Positions 9,179 through 18,868 of a stretch of DNA of 64,000 nt are shown here, piece after piece. A model generated the notes under the pieces. That model made no database searches, was not told the origin of the DNA, and was given only the letters and a program-made list of their open reading frames with translations. A program made the translations under genes and the position numbers. The stretch's first letter is position 1, and each line of letters begins with the position of its first letter. This DNA comes from Spiractinospora alimapuensis (GTDB lineage Bacteria; Actinomycetota; Actinomycetes; Streptosporangiales; Streptosporangiaceae): contig NZ_CP072467.1 of assembly GCF_018437505.1 (NCBI RefSeq), positions 2,170,001 to 2,234,000 on the forward strand. Direction: 5' to 3'.

Positions 9179-9958
9179 CTACTCGTCCGCCTCGCGCGCG
9201 GCGGCGAGCGCGTCGTCGACGGCCGTCTCGTAGTCGCCGAGGAACGTTGGCTCGGGGTGGAGGACCATGGTCGCCAACGCGGACACCGCGGCGGGGACCT
9301 CGCGCACCCATCCTTGGATGGTGCCCCCGGTCCGCTCGCTGATGGCGGAGTCGGCGACGCCGACCGTGTCGATGCCGGCGCTCTGGCACAGGCGCACGGC
9401 ACGCGGCAGGTGGAAGTCCTGGGTCACGACCGTCGCCGCGTCAACCCCGAACACCTCACGGGCCCGAGCACAGGAGTCCCAGGTCGAGAAACCGGCGTAG
9501 TCGGCCGCGATGTGCTCGGCCGGAACCCCCTCATCCTCGAGAAAGTCGCGCATGGTGTCGGTCTCGTTGTAGTGGTCGACGCTGTTGTCACCGCTGACGA
9601 GCAACACCTCCACGCTGCCGGCGAAGTACAGCTCCGCCGCCAGCTCCAACCGACGGGCCAACACCCGCGACGGCTCCCCGTCATCCCGCACCCCCGCCCC
9701 GAGGACCAGACCGACCGGGCGCTCGGGCACCTCGTCGGCGGTGTCGTAGCGGTCGTCCGCGGTTCCCGAGACGATCCACACGAACGGAACGAAACCAGCC
9801 ACCACCGCTACGACGCACAGGACCGCCATTAGCCGCCAGCGGGAGAACTGCCGGCGCCGCTTTTGGTTGGGCCCGGTGGTCCGGGTGGAGGGAACTTCCT
9901 CGGAGGTCGTCACATCCTGTAGGACGAGCGAACCGGTAGACGGGTTCCGGTCCCACAT
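9179..9958 (-). CDS. YdcF/SanA-like DUF218 membrane protein
   Basis: A 259-residue protein. A polar N-terminus with a KRRR patch is followed by one transmembrane helix (about residues 44-65), then a DUF218 domain (about 80-215). The domain shows VGLVLGAGV, SGDN, the DSCARAREVFGV helix and VTQDFHLPRA. This is the pattern of SanA/YdcF proteins, which are implicated in envelope integrity and vancomycin sensitivity. The active site would face outside. ATG at 9958 is the first methionine giving a normal N-terminus; the RBS is weak, so the start is uncertain. Confidence 0.8.
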   Translation of the reverse strand: MWDRNPSTGSLVLQDVTTSEEVPSTRTTGPNQKRRRQFSRWRLMAVLCVVAVVAGFVPFVWIVSGTADDRYDTADEVPERPVGLVLGAGVRDDGEPSRVLARRLELAAELYFAGSVEVLLVSGDNSVDHYNETDTMRDFLEDEGVPAEHIAADYAGFSTWDSCARAREVFGVDAATVVTQDFHLPRAVRLCQSAGIDTVGVADSAISERTGGTIQGWVREVPAAVSALATMVLHPEPTFLGDYETAVDDALAAAREADE

Positions 9959-10528
9959 CAGCGGTCGTCGAGGGAGGTGAGCGTCCCGCAGCCTCGTCCC
10001 AGCGTGGCGGGCGTGGCCACGGGTCGACCGGACGTTCGGCGCTCGGGAGACGTCGGGGTGACGCCCACTCCCTGGCCTCCACACCCGAACCGGACGCCGT
10101 CGGCGACACCGACACACCCCACGGTCAGGGCGGGGGTTCCTGCCGCCGCTTTTCGGTCTTTTCGGGATGCCATAAGAAGGACCGGATACCACTAACGAAG
10201 AACAGAGGGACACAAACGACGCAATCCTGGCGATGTTGAATTAGTGCGGACGAGTGGTGACGTGTTTTCTGGGGGCTTGGTGCCACCTGATGCTCTTTGG
10301 GTCATTGTGCCGACTCGCCCCATCCGCCCATCCGAGTTTCGGCTGGTGTGGGGAACGAATATACCGGGTACGGTTGCCCGAATATCCATTTCCACACCAC
10401 TCGAAAGCAATTCCCGTTTCTACTGCAAAAACGCTCGTTGCTGCGGTCTCGTGTTGCGCGTAAGGAAATGGCGGCTAATGGGTGATGGTGTCGATGTCGT
10501 CCCCGCGCCGCCTCCACACTGATTCCAA
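9959..10528. other. intergenic region with a less GC-rich half
   Basis: No gene is recognised. The part from about 10170 to 10500 is clearly richer in A and T than its surroundings and lies directly upstream of the truncated EshA gene, so it probably contains that gene's former promoter. No strong -35/-10 pair is evident. Confidence 0.4.
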
Positions 10529-11494
10529 ATGGTGGTGCTTCCTGTGACCGAGACGGCCGAGTCGAGCCCTGTCCCGCAGCACGAACAACGACCGATGAGC
10601 CTTGGGACGTCGGCGGCGCGCAACCTGGCGACGACGACGAAGTCCGCCCCACAGATGCAGGGGGTGACGTCACGGTGGCTGCTGCGGCTGCTGCCCTGGG
10701 TGCAGGCACGAGGCGGCGTCTACCGGGTGAACCGCCGACTCGTCTACACGATCGGTGATGGTCGGGTCTCGTGTGTCAGCACGGGGGCCGAGGTGAGCGT
10801 GGTGCCCGCGGAGCTGCGCGAACTCCCGGCACTGCGGGAGTTCGGCGACGACTCGGTGTTGGAGGCGCTGGCTGGGCGGTTCGAGCAGCGTGAGTACGAG
10901 CCGGGCGACGTCATCGTGGAGGCGGGGCAGCCCAAGGACGCGGTCTACGTTCTCGCGCACGGCAAGGTGAACCGCGTCGCGCGGGGCGAGTACGGGAACA
11001 ACGTCGTCCTGGACGTGCTGGTGGGGGGCAACTACTTCGGCGACGACCTCCTCACCGGAGCCCAGGACACCTGGGATTTCACCGCGAAGGCCAGCACCCG
11101 ATGCACGGTGCTCGCCCTGTCACAACGCGCCGTGGGCGAACTGACCGAACAGTCCGACGCTCTGCGCGGGCACGGTTCGGATCGGGTGTCAATCGGTGCG
11201 GGTGAGTACGAGTGTGGACTGGGGCTCGGACTTCTGGGGGCCGGGCTCTTCGCCGGCGTCTTCGAGGCCTTCGCGGTAGAAGTGGATCGTCATCGTGTCG
11301 CCCTCGAAGGTCAGCTCCACCTCGTCGCTGGGGGTCCAGAGCGAGGCGCTTTCCCGGTCCACACAGCGATAGGCGTGGACGTTGGCCACTCCCTGCCCCG
11401 TGAACGCGACGTTCGCGTCATAGCCGTCCTCGTTGTCGTTGACGCCGAGCAGTCTGATCTCCGTCGAACAGGAATCGTCATCGGGCACCCGTAG
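10529..11494 (+). pseudogene. truncated EshA-type (family 2B encapsulin) gene, N-terminal shell arm and cNBD only
   Basis: Codons from about 10544 (GTG) to 11173 encode 210 residues matching the start of EshA-like proteins. These comprise the conserved segment [17 protein letters not shown], the [12 protein letters not shown] and [10 protein letters not shown] region, and a cyclic nucleotide-binding domain (about residues 100-205: [25 protein letters not shown]). EshA of Streptomyces is about 470 residues and forms a shell. Homology stops abruptly after LRGH. The remaining open frame to 11494 is antisense to the convergent kinase gene, whose stop codon is at 11189. The shell-forming C-terminal half is therefore missing, apparently through a deletion or fusion at about 11173. 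A free cNBD protein could still be made. The start may be the ATG at 10529 or the GTG at 10544. Confidence 0.75.
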
Positions 11495-12724
11495 TGCGGC
11501 GGCCCGCTCCCCGGTCTCGACCTCCGCCGTGAAGAGGTTGCCCGAGTCGGCGACACCTTGCCAGGTCCCGGCCTCCTCTTCGGAGAATCGGTGACCGTCG
11601 CTTCCCGCCGCCCCGTTTCCGCTGTCCCCCGCTTCGCCACCGACCTCTGTGCCATCCCCCGAGGTGCCCCCCGCGCCCAGCGCGTGCCCCAGCAGAACGC
11701 CCGCTCCGAGAAGACCGACGGCGGCCACCGCGCCGACCGGGAGGAGCCACCGGGGTGGTCGCCGCGGCGGGGTCGGACCGGCGTGCGACGGACGTGGGTT
11801 CGTGTTCGGGGTCGACCATGGCACCGTGGCCGTCGCGGCGGACGCACCGTCAATCACGGCGCTGTGAGCCTCCTGGACCGCCTGGTCGAGACTGGAGGCG
11901 TCAGTGGGGCGTTCCTGTCGACCAAGGAGGGCCATGAGCAGGTCCACCGCCCCCGGGCGGGCGGCGGGGTCCTTCGAGAGCGCGGCCGCGGTCAGCGGAC
12001 GCAACGGTTCGGGAATCGCGCTCAGGTCAGGTTCGGCGTTGAGTACGTTGTGCAGCACGTTCGGGACCGTGCTTCCGTCGAACGGCGAGGCCCCGGTCGC
12101 GGCGAAAACCAGAACCGCACCCCAGGCGAACACGTCAGAGGCGAAAGTGGCGCTCCCGTCCGTGATCTGCTCCGGTGCCATGAACGACGGAGCCCCGACA
12201 GTGGAATTCGTCAACGTGCCCGTGCCTTCGGTGATCTGGGCGATGCCGAAGTCGATCACTCGTGCTCCCCCCTCGCCGAGAAGCACGTTTCCGGGCTTGA
12301 AGTCGCGGTGCACGATCCCGGCCTCATGGATGGCGACCAAGGCGGTGGCCGTCGCGACCGCGAGACGGATGAGGTCGCCGCCCACAATGACGCCGCCCTG
12401 ACGAACACGCTGATGCAGTGACAGACCCTCGACGTATTCGCTGACGATGTAAGGAGTGTCGGCCTCGAAATCGGCCGCCAGCACCGCCGCGGTGCAAAAG
12501 GAGGCGACCTGGCGAGCGGCTTCGGCCTCGCGGACGAACCTCTGGCGGACACCGCTCTCACCTAGCGCTTCGTGGCTCAGGCACTTGATGGCGACGCGGG
12601 CCCCGTCCTGGTCGCGCTCGGCGAGATAGACGGTGCCTTGACCCCCCGCTCCAAGGCGGCCGAGCAGGTTGAAACCGGCGATGTTGGGGGGATCACGGTC
12701 CAACAGGGGTGTCGGATCAGGCAT
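11189..12724 (-). CDS. membrane-anchored Ser/Thr protein kinase (PknB type)
   Basis: A 511-residue protein. The kinase domain spans about 16-270, with glycine loop GAGGQGTVY, Lys47 in VAIK, HRD at 139-141, DFG at 158-160 and APE. All catalytic residues are present. A Pro-rich linker and one transmembrane helix (about 330-350) are followed by an extracellular domain (350-511) beginning with a Gly/Asp/Glu-rich linker; no PASTA repeats are visible. The ATG is preceded by GGGAG. The gene converges on the truncated eshA and shares its 3' end with that open frame. The next gene upstream encodes an OmpA-domain lipoprotein. Confidence 0.92.
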   Translation of the reverse strand: MPDPTPLLDRDPPNIAGFNLLGRLGAGGQGTVYLAERDQDGARVAIKCLSHEALGESGVRQRFVREAEAARQVASFCTAAVLAADFEADTPYIVSEYVEGLSLHQRVRQGGVIVGGDLIRLAVATATALVAIHEAGIVHRDFKPGNVLLGEGGARVIDFGIAQITEGTGTLTNSTVGAPSFMAPEQITDGSATFASDVFAWGAVLVFAATGASPFDGSTVPNVLHNVLNAEPDLSAIPEPLRPLTAAALSKDPAARPGAVDLLMALLGRQERPTDASSLDQAVQEAHSAVIDGASAATATVPWSTPNTNPRPSHAGPTPPRRPPRWLLPVGAVAAVGLLGAGVLLGHALGAGGTSGDGTEVGGEAGDSGNGAAGSDGHRFSEEEAGTWQGVADSGNLFTAEVETGERAAALRVPDDDSCSTEIRLLGVNDNEDGYDANVAFTGQGVANVHAYRCVDRESASLWTPSDEVELTFEGDTMTIHFYREGLEDAGEEPGPQKSEPQSTLVLTRTD

Positions 12725-12887
12725 ATGGTGCTCCCGAGGGGTGAGGCCCCACCGGCGGGGATCGACGTGGCAGGGAGTCCTCGACTGTCTGGGATGGGTG
12801 AACCCGTCTTCGGTCGGAATCGGACGGAAACGACGCGCTCCTCGCCGAGTGAACGCTGCGGTTTCGCTGGCTTCTCGATCCCCCTGA

Positions 12888-14468
12888 CTACCGCTGGATC
12901 CGCACGTCCCGAGCGTCCCCGATGTCCGCGAAGGAGATGTCGACGGTGGTGCTGCCGGGTGTGATGGGCAGGAACGCGTAGTAGTTGTGGGTCCGTTCGG
13001 GTCGGATGATCAACGCGCTGAGGTCGCTTCCGGACGCGGAGGTGCACAGACAGGAGGGAGAGAAGTCGTCCCCGTCGAGGGACTCCACCCGGAGGGGGTG
13101 TGCCGTGGCGTCGCCGTCCACGAGACTCACGGCGTGCGCGGAGTGGACGCGAAAGTCCATCCACGACTGCCCCATGTCCAGTCCCACCCCGATGTTCTCG
13201 TCCTCCGGATTGGTGACCTGGTACGTCAACAGCGCGGTCGAGTCGGTCACCGCGCGCAGGTCGGTGAGGGCCACGTCGGCTTGGAGTTCGGGGTTGTCGG
13301 GGTCGCCCGCGGGTCCCGTGAAACTCACGTCCTCGGGGGCCGTGCCCTCGCTCCGCTCGGGCTCCTCCCCCGTGACGCGTTGGTCCACGGACGCGTCCTT
13401 GGGCACGCTGATCGTCACTCGACGGTTGAGTGCGCGGCCCTCCTCGCTGTCGTTGCTGGCGATCGGGTCGTCCGCGCCGTAGCCCTCCGTGGTGTAGTCG
13501 ACGTCCGCGTCGACCGACTCCTCGAGGCCGTCCCGCACAGCGTCGGCCCGGTCCTGGGACAGGGGGTCGTTGATGGCGTCGTCGCCGGTGCTGTCCGCGT
13601 GGCCCTCGACCGTGACCTCAGCGGCCTCGGCGTCCTCGATCTGGCCCGCCACGTCCTCGATCAACGCGTCCGCTTCGCCGGTCAGCTCTGACTCCTCGAC
13701 GTCGAAGAGCACGTCGGTGGAGAGGTTGATGTTCGTGGCCTCACTGTCCTCGATCACCGTCTCCTCTTCGGAGGTCACCACCGACTCCAATTCCGCGGGC
13801 TGCGGCTCGGCCTGGGGGGCGTCCGCGGGCGCCGCATAGTCCAGCCCGTCCGGCGCCCCCTCCTGAACCGGGACGTCGACGAACGGCGGTGCCACCCTAG
13901 TGACGACGGTTAGCTCCTCCACGTCCTCCGGAGGCGCCTGGAGGACGGCGTACCCCTCCCAGGTATCGCGCTCGCTCCCCGCCGAGCCGAGAGTGCTTGC
14001 GTCCCCGGTGTCACTGCACAGGCAGGACCCCTCATCATCGACGAAGGGCTTGTGCAGCACACGCCCCCCGGGATCCAGCCACGCGACTCCCGTGAGCACT
14101 TCCCCCGCTGCCTGTTGATACTCGTCGTTCAGGAGGGTGTAGAGGGGCTCCATGTTCGCCGGCAGCGACGCGTCGCCCTCGTTGACCAGGGACATCTGGG
14201 CGACCATGTGGTCGTCGTCCACCCGGTGCAGGCTGATGTCGGCTCGGGCTTCGGGCAGCGTCCACAGGTTGGTCTCCTGGGACTCGGGGTCTTCCGGTCG
14301 TGCACCGGAGTCCCCCTGCTCACCGTCTTCCCGCTCTTGGGGCTCGCTCCCCGACTCCGGTGCCTCCCCCTGACCTGACGCGCAGGCGCTGACGAACAGT
14401 AGGACCGCGATCCCCGCCACACGAACACAGTGAGCGGTCGGACTCACCGCAGCGTAGAGCCAGCGCAT
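12888..14468 (-). CDS. OmpA-domain lipoprotein
   Basis: A 526-residue secreted protein. The N-terminus has a hydrophobic core ending in the lipobox VSAC, then an acidic low-complexity linker. An OmpA-like peptidoglycan-binding domain follows at about 236-350, with DVLFDVEESELTG, VEGHADSTGDD and NRRVTISVP. Flanking regions (about 60-200 and 385-526) resemble each other loosely, sharing a CLCS/CLCTSAS cysteine pair and a TWEGYAVLQAP/HNYYAFLPITPG pattern, so they may be duplicated beta domains. The start ATG follows GAGGGAACGGG. It probably tethers the membrane surface to peptidoglycan. Confidence 0.85.
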   Translation of the reverse strand: MRWLYAAVSPTAHCVRVAGIAVLLFVSACASGQGEAPESGSEPQEREDGEQGDSGARPEDPESQETNLWTLPEARADISLHRVDDDHMVAQMSLVNEGDASLPANMEPLYTLLNDEYQQAAGEVLTGVAWLDPGGRVLHKPFVDDEGSCLCSDTGDASTLGSAGSERDTWEGYAVLQAPPEDVEELTVVTRVAPPFVDVPVQEGAPDGLDYAAPADAPQAEPQPAELESVVTSEEETVIEDSEATNINLSTDVLFDVEESELTGEADALIEDVAGQIEDAEAAEVTVEGHADSTGDDAINDPLSQDRADAVRDGLEESVDADVDYTTEGYGADDPIASNDSEEGRALNRRVTISVPKDASVDQRVTGEEPERSEGTAPEDVSFTGPAGDPDNPELQADVALTDLRAVTDSTALLTYQVTNPEDENIGVGLDMGQSWMDFRVHSAHAVSLVDGDATAHPLRVESLDGDDFSPSCLCTSASGSDLSALIIRPERTHNYYAFLPITPGSTTVDISFADIGDARDVRIQR

Positions 14469-14603
14469 TCCCGTTCCCTCGATCGTGGTTACCCACTCTG
14501 GGTCAAGCTCGCCGCGAGTCTCGCACTCACCCTCACCCTCGTCAACTCCTTTCGGGCAACACCGAATTGATTCGAGGAGGATCGGATCGTATCGGCGGCG
14601 TGG

Positions 14604-15302
14604 ATGGACCCTTCAGCGACGGCTACCCTTGCGGCCATGAGTGTGCCGACCCGAGGAGAGACCGCCCAACGCAGGCGGGAGAGCGCGGATTCCACCTCCA
14701 GCCAGCGTCTGGTTCGACGGGAGCAGATTCACTCGGCGTTGCTGGCCATCATCGAGACCACGGGCAAGTCCCTTGGTGAGATCCAGCTCAGCGAGATCGC
14801 CGCTGGCGCCGGCCCGACGGGCATCAGCCCCGCGAGCGTCTACACCTACTACGCCTCAAAGGAAGACATCCTGCGGGACGCGGTGGAAGCACGGGTCACA
14901 GCGTCGCTGGCCGACTTCGACGCGCGCTTTCGCCGCACTGAGAGTTTCGGCGAGTACATCAGTCGGATCGTCGACCGTGTGATGGCGATGTGGAACGACA
15001 ACGCCGCACTCCTCCGCTCCGCCGCTGGACTCGCCGCCAGCAGCCCGGAACACCAACGCTGGTGGCAGACCTTGTTCAGCCCGTGGGTCACTGAGATCCG
15101 CGTGGCGGTCGAGGAGGCACGAACCGCCGGGGAAGTCCCCACTGTGCCCGGCGATCTCGAAATGATGGTCACCGTCTCCGCATGGGCGGTCGCGTCGAGC
15201 TGCCAGCAGCTCGTGACCACCCCCGAGCTGGCCGAGCGACAGGACCTCGTCCGGGAGACACTCACCCTCACCTGCCGCCGCACACTCGGGGACCCGTGTT
15301 GA
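14604..15302 (+). CDS. TetR-family transcriptional regulator
   Basis: A 232-residue protein. The N-terminal TetR helix-turn-helix lies at about 38-85 (RREQIHSALLAIIETTGKSL, then SPASVYTYYASKEDIL with the typical Y-Y-x-K-x-x-L signature). The remaining helices form the ligand-binding core. The recognition helix is preceded by a slightly longer segment (AAGAGPTGIS) than usual. Start is 14604 or the ATG at 14637; neither has a strong RBS. It is divergent from the OmpA-domain lipoprotein gene, which may be its target (inference). Confidence 0.85.
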   Translation: MDPSATATLAAMSVPTRGETAQRRRESADSTSSQRLVRREQIHSALLAIIETTGKSLGEIQLSEIAAGAGPTGISPASVYTYYASKEDILRDAVEARVTASLADFDARFRRTESFGEYISRIVDRVMAMWNDNAALLRSAAGLAASSPEHQRWWQTLFSPWVTEIRVAVEEARTAGEVPTVPGDLEMMVTVSAWAVASSCQQLVTTPELAERQDLVRETLTLTCRRTLGDPC

Positions 15303-15425
15303 GCACGGGCGTCGGCCGAGGCGTCACGACTGTTCGCGGTGACTTCCCCGCGGGAGTCCACGGCCGATAAGCGCACCATCCCCGTGTCCGGCCCGATCCG
15401 AGTCTGACTCACTCGGACGCACGAC

Positions 15426-15463
15426 GAAGGCCCTGAGTTGGATCGCTCCTACTCAGGGCCTTC
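15426..15463. terminator. inverted repeat between tetR and tRNA-Lys
   Basis: GAAGGCCCTGAGT (15426-15438) pairs perfectly with 15451-15463 around a 12-base loop. It lies between the convergent tetR gene and the tRNA-Lys gene and could terminate transcription from both sides. Neither side has a U-run. Confidence 0.6.
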
Positions 15464-15480
15464 GGTTGGCGTCTGTGCCG

Positions 15481-15556
<76 letters not shown>

Positions 15557-15661
15557 TGGTGTGGTGGTGGGCGGGCCTGTCCGCTCACCGGCGAGTTAAC
15601 TCTAGCAGCGCCGGGGAGTGCTCGCGAACTGGATTTGCAGTGAGGACTCCCACCACCGGGG

Positions 15662-15850
15662 TTACATCATCGCGAACACGGCGATGATGATGACGGCCAC
15701 GAGCGCGACCGCGGCGATGATCCCCAGGACGATGGGGAGCACCGGGCGGTGCGGGGTCGGCTCCTCTTCTGGGTTCTCGCTGACGAAACGTTGGAACTTT
15801 CCGGTGGTCGCGGCGGGATCGATGTCGCCGTCACCGTTCTGCTGTGCCAT
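15662..15850 (-). CDS. small single-pass membrane protein
   Basis: A 62-residue hypothetical protein with a polar acidic N-terminus and a C-terminal transmembrane helix (PIVLGIIAAVALVAVIIIAV) ending at the stop, as in a tail-anchored protein. The ATG at 15850 is preceded by AGGGTGATC. It lies between a sodium:solute symporter gene and tRNA-Lys on the same strand. Function unknown. Confidence 0.65.
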   Translation of the reverse strand: MAQQNGDGDIDPAATTGKFQRFVSENPEEEPTPHRPVLPIVLGIIAAVALVAVIIIAVFAMM

Positions 15851-15893
15851 GTGATCACCCTAGCGATTCCTGTGTCACGCGCGAACCGGCCGA

Positions 15894-17393
15894 TCACAAA
15901 CTCTTCTCCCTGTTGGCGTCGGTGGTGGGGTGCGGCTTGTCCGGCCCGAACAGGGCGGATCCCACGACGGCGATCAGGGTGTTGAGCGCCAGCCCGACGA
16001 CTCCGGCGTGGATCCCGAAGAGGGTCCCGGCACCGGCCAGCGCCATGCCGCCGGACAGGACGGCGCCGGCGAGCATCCCGACGAACACCGGGATCCGGGC
16101 CATGCGCTTCCAGTAAAGACCGATGATGAACGCCGGGGCGATCTGGATCAGCAGCTCGAACTTGAGGACGAAGATGTTCACGAGCAGCGTCGGTGGGTTC
16201 CAGGCGAGCACGAGCAGTCCCGCGACGGCGAGGAGCCCGGCGACCTTGCCGACCAACAGCGCCCGCTTCTCGCTCGCCCCGGGGTTGATGTGGCGCTGGT
16301 AGAGGTCGCTGGAGACGATCGAGGAGAAGCTCAGCAGCACGGAGTCCGCGGTGGACACGATCGCCGCGATGATCCCGCCGAAGAGGAGGATCATCATGAC
16401 GTAGTAGAAGGGTCCGAGGGCGGCGACGTCGTTGGCGATCCGGCCGACCAGCTCCTCGGACTCACCGTCGGACAGTCCGGGATAGAGCTGAATTCCGATG
16501 ATTCCAACGACGAAGATGACCGCCGTGGTGACAAGCGGCATCCAGGCGATCCACGCGAACGATCGACGAAGGGTGCGGGTGCTCTCCGCGGCGTAGATGC
16601 GCTGAATGGCGTGCGGATACACCGCCGCCCCGATCCCCACCAGCACCAGCATCGACAGCCACGACACCGACCCCTCGAGGGAGGGGACGGCCGCCTTGTC
16701 GGGTTCTTCGGTGACGACGTGGGTGAAGGCGTCGCCCAGGTCGCCGCCGATGAGGACCAGTCCCCCGATGACCAGTACGGCGACACCCACCAGCAGGGCG
16801 ACACCCTGCATGACGTCGGTGAACGCGACCGCACGCATTCCGCCCATCCACGAATAGGCCACCATCACGAAGACGAAGCCCAGCATGGCGACCTGGTAGG
16901 GGACGGTTCCGCCGGTGAGGCCCGCGATTCCGTGCCCCATCGCGACCAACTGCTCCAGCATGAAGTTGCCCAACCCCCACAGCATCAGGAGCGCGGCGAG
17001 GACGGAGATCGGCGCGTAGTCGAAACGGTGGCGCAGCCAGTCCGTGGGTGTGAGGAACCGTTCGCGGCGCGCGATGCGCTGGAGCCTCGGCGCGAAGAGC
17101 AGGTAGCCACCGATGATCACGGTCATGAACATGACCGACTGCCACCACTCGAACCCGAGCCGGTAGGCGGACGGAGCGTAGCCGACGATGTTGTTGCCGC
17201 TGTACTGGGTGGCGTACAAGGTGAAGAACAGGACGATGATGCCCAGGTGTCGGCCGGCGAGATAGTAGCTCTGCATGCTGTCCCGCACACCGACGCGGGT
17301 CCGGCTCACCCACCATCCGATGCCGAGCATGGCGGCGCCGTAGGCCACCAGCACGATGACGCCGGGCGGACCGGCGAAGGTCAGGTCATTCAT
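15894..17393 (-). CDS. sodium:solute symporter (SSS family)
   Basis: A 499-residue membrane protein with about 13 hydrophobic segments and the SSS pattern: GWWVSRTRVG near the start, AGRHLG and TLYATQYSGNN, the SWMGGMRAVAFTDVMQ motif, and a long helix pair near GGIIAAIVSTADSVLLSFSS (Na2-site region). The family couples Na+ to uptake of monocarboxylates, pantothenate, amino acids or sugars; actinobacterial copies with a DUF3311 partner resemble the monocarboxylate carrier MctP. It overlaps the upstream DUF3311 gene by 8 bases. It lies near the MurNAc locus, but a functional link is unproven. Confidence 0.9.
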   Translation of the reverse strand: MNDLTFAGPPGVIVLVAYGAAMLGIGWWVSRTRVGVRDSMQSYYLAGRHLGIIVLFFTLYATQYSGNNIVGYAPSAYRLGFEWWQSVMFMTVIIGGYLLFAPRLQRIARRERFLTPTDWLRHRFDYAPISVLAALLMLWGLGNFMLEQLVAMGHGIAGLTGGTVPYQVAMLGFVFVMVAYSWMGGMRAVAFTDVMQGVALLVGVAVLVIGGLVLIGGDLGDAFTHVVTEEPDKAAVPSLEGSVSWLSMLVLVGIGAAVYPHAIQRIYAAESTRTLRRSFAWIAWMPLVTTAVIFVVGIIGIQLYPGLSDGESEELVGRIANDVAALGPFYYVMMILLFGGIIAAIVSTADSVLLSFSSIVSSDLYQRHINPGASEKRALLVGKVAGLLAVAGLLVLAWNPPTLLVNIFVLKFELLIQIAPAFIIGLYWKRMARIPVFVGMLAGAVLSGGMALAGAGTLFGIHAGVVGLALNTLIAVVGSALFGPDKPHPTTDANREKSL

Positions 17394-17634
17394 CGGTGTC
17401 CTCCTCGTCGGCGTCGGGCCACTGGGTCGCGCACAACCAACTGAGATAGCCGCACAGGGCGACCGAACCGGCGAGAGTGGTCCAGGCCCAGAGCGGAAGC
17501 CCGAGCACGACGGGTTCCAGGGTTCCCGCGGGCCAGTACCAGGGGACGGACACGAGAAGGATCAGCACGAGGACGACCCACAGCCACGGCCGACGGATCG
17601 GCTCGGCTGGAGGGGCCTTGGGGTGAGGGGACAC
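17386..17634 (-). CDS. DUF3311 small membrane subunit of the symporter
   Basis: An 82-residue protein with two transmembrane helices (WLWVVLVLILLVSVPWYW and a second around LWAWTTLAGSVALCGYLSWL) and an acidic tail. DUF3311 proteins occur next to SSS carriers and are thought to be accessory subunits. I chose GTG at 17634 because AGGAG sits just upstream of it; the in-frame ATG at 17655 lacks a good RBS. It overlaps the symporter start by 8 bases. Confidence 0.8.
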   Translation of the reverse strand: MSPHPKAPPAEPIRRPWLWVVLVLILLVSVPWYWPAGTLEPVVLGLPLWAWTTLAGSVALCGYLSWLCATQWPDADEEDTDE

Positions 17635-17760
17635 GGCACTCCTACATACGGACAAGACGCAGATATCGCACAGGGGTCCGTATGTTAGACGTCATCTCAA
17701 CAGATGGATACACCGGCCTACGGGTAGGGCCGGAGGGATCGGGGGACGGAGGACCCGGCA

Positions 17761-18714
17761 TCACCCGAGGGCGACCTCGGGAAGCGCCAACAGCGCGGCG
17801 TGACTATGGGCCGGCGCGCCGTGGGAGCGCAGCGCGATCCCGGCCGCGCCGAGCGCGCCGTCTCCCGCGAACACCGGCTTCCGACCGAGGCGGCGCCGCA
17901 GGCGTCGGACCACGAGCGACCCGACAGGGCCACTGTTGAGCACGGAGCCCGAGAGCACGACGGTCTCCTCCGGGCCCGGACGCAGCGCGGTCACGTTGTC
18001 GACGAGCCGCTCCGCGGCGGACGCGGTCACCCGGCAGGCGACGGCGTCACCCGCGTCGGCCGCGGCACCGACTGTCGGCGCCAGCAGACCAAGTTCGGCG
18101 GGCGGCCGGGAGTAGACCGCGGCGCGCAGGTCCTGGGGACGGTGCGGGTCCACTCCGAGCTCGAGCGGCAGCAAACGTCGCAACACCGTGTCCGCGCCGC
18201 GATCGTCCCAGGCGGCGAGCACCGCGCGAAGTCCGGCCAGCGCGATCCACACGGCCGACCCCTCGTCACCGAGAAGCCATCCGTTTCCGTCACAGCGTCG
18301 CACCACGGTGTCGTCCTGGATTCGCGCGGCGACGGCGCCGGTCCCGGAGATGAGGACGAGCCCGCCGCGTCGCTCGGTGCCGGCGGCGAAGGCGACGGAG
18401 ATGTCGTCGCGCACGGTGGGAAGCCCGGGCAGTCCGAGGCCCCGCCATACGCCGTACACCATGTCCGCGGCGTGTGGGGCGCTGGCGACGCCGGCCATCC
18501 CGACGACCCCCCGCCGGATCCGGTCAGCCTGGACCGAGGCGATCGCGCCGCCGATCGCGTCCCGGAGCGCGTTCTCTGGGTAGAGACTGGAGTGTGGATT
18601 GGCTCCCGCTCCCCTCCCCCGGCCGCGGACCAGGCCGTCCTCGTCAGCCACAACGCAGGTGGTGCTGGTCCCACCAGCATCGACACCGAGTACGAGTTCT
18701 CCCACCGGCACCAT
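17761..18714 (-). CDS. BadF/BadG-family sugar kinase, probably N-acetylglucosamine/N-acetylmuramic acid kinase
   Basis: A 317-residue ASKHA-fold kinase. The phosphate-1 motif is LGVDAGGTSTTCVVADEDG (residues 8-26), the adenosine motif region is VVLSGSVLNSGPV, and the central motif is ISGTGAVAA with GDEGSAVWI. The family includes eukaryotic NAGK and clostridial MurK, which phosphorylates MurNAc and GlcNAc. The start ATG follows GGGGAGGAACCA. It is divergent from murR-murQ over 154 bp, which supports a role in making MurNAc-6-phosphate for MurQ (inference). Confidence 0.85.
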   Translation of the reverse strand: MVPVGELVLGVDAGGTSTTCVVADEDGLVRGRGRGAGANPHSSLYPENALRDAIGGAIASVQADRIRRGVVGMAGVASAPHAADMVYGVWRGLGLPGLPTVRDDISVAFAAGTERRGGLVLISGTGAVAARIQDDTVVRRCDGNGWLLGDEGSAVWIALAGLRAVLAAWDDRGADTVLRRLLPLELGVDPHRPQDLRAAVYSRPPAELGLLAPTVGAAADAGDAVACRVTASAAERLVDNVTALRPGPEETVVLSGSVLNSGPVGSLVVRRLRRRLGRKPVFAGDGALGAAGIALRSHGAPAHSHAALLALPEVALG

Positions 18715-18855
18715 TGGTTCCTCCCCTGGACCAAACACGCGTTGATTATTCGGAGTTGGATCACAAAACGTCCGCACGTTACTACGCTGAGCGTCCACCG
18801 AGTGCACGTATAGCTCCGATAACGAAAAGTATTGACGAACTCAAAGCCGACGAAG

Positions 18856-18864
18856 GAAAATTTC
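18856..18864. promoter_or_regulatory. candidate RpiR/MurR operator overlapping the murR leader
   Basis: GAAAATTTC is a perfect odd-centred palindrome just upstream of the murR start at 18869 and overlapping its RBS region. The spacer to the divergent kinase gene is A/T-richer than the genes. RpiR-type regulators often recognise such AT-rich dyads and autoregulate. Assignment is inference. Confidence 0.35.
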
Positions 18865-18868
18865 ATAC

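Noticed and set aside
10529-11494. A complete Crp/Fnr-type regulator
   Set aside because: No DNA-binding helix-turn-helix follows the cNBD, and the N-terminal segment is the EshA shell arm.
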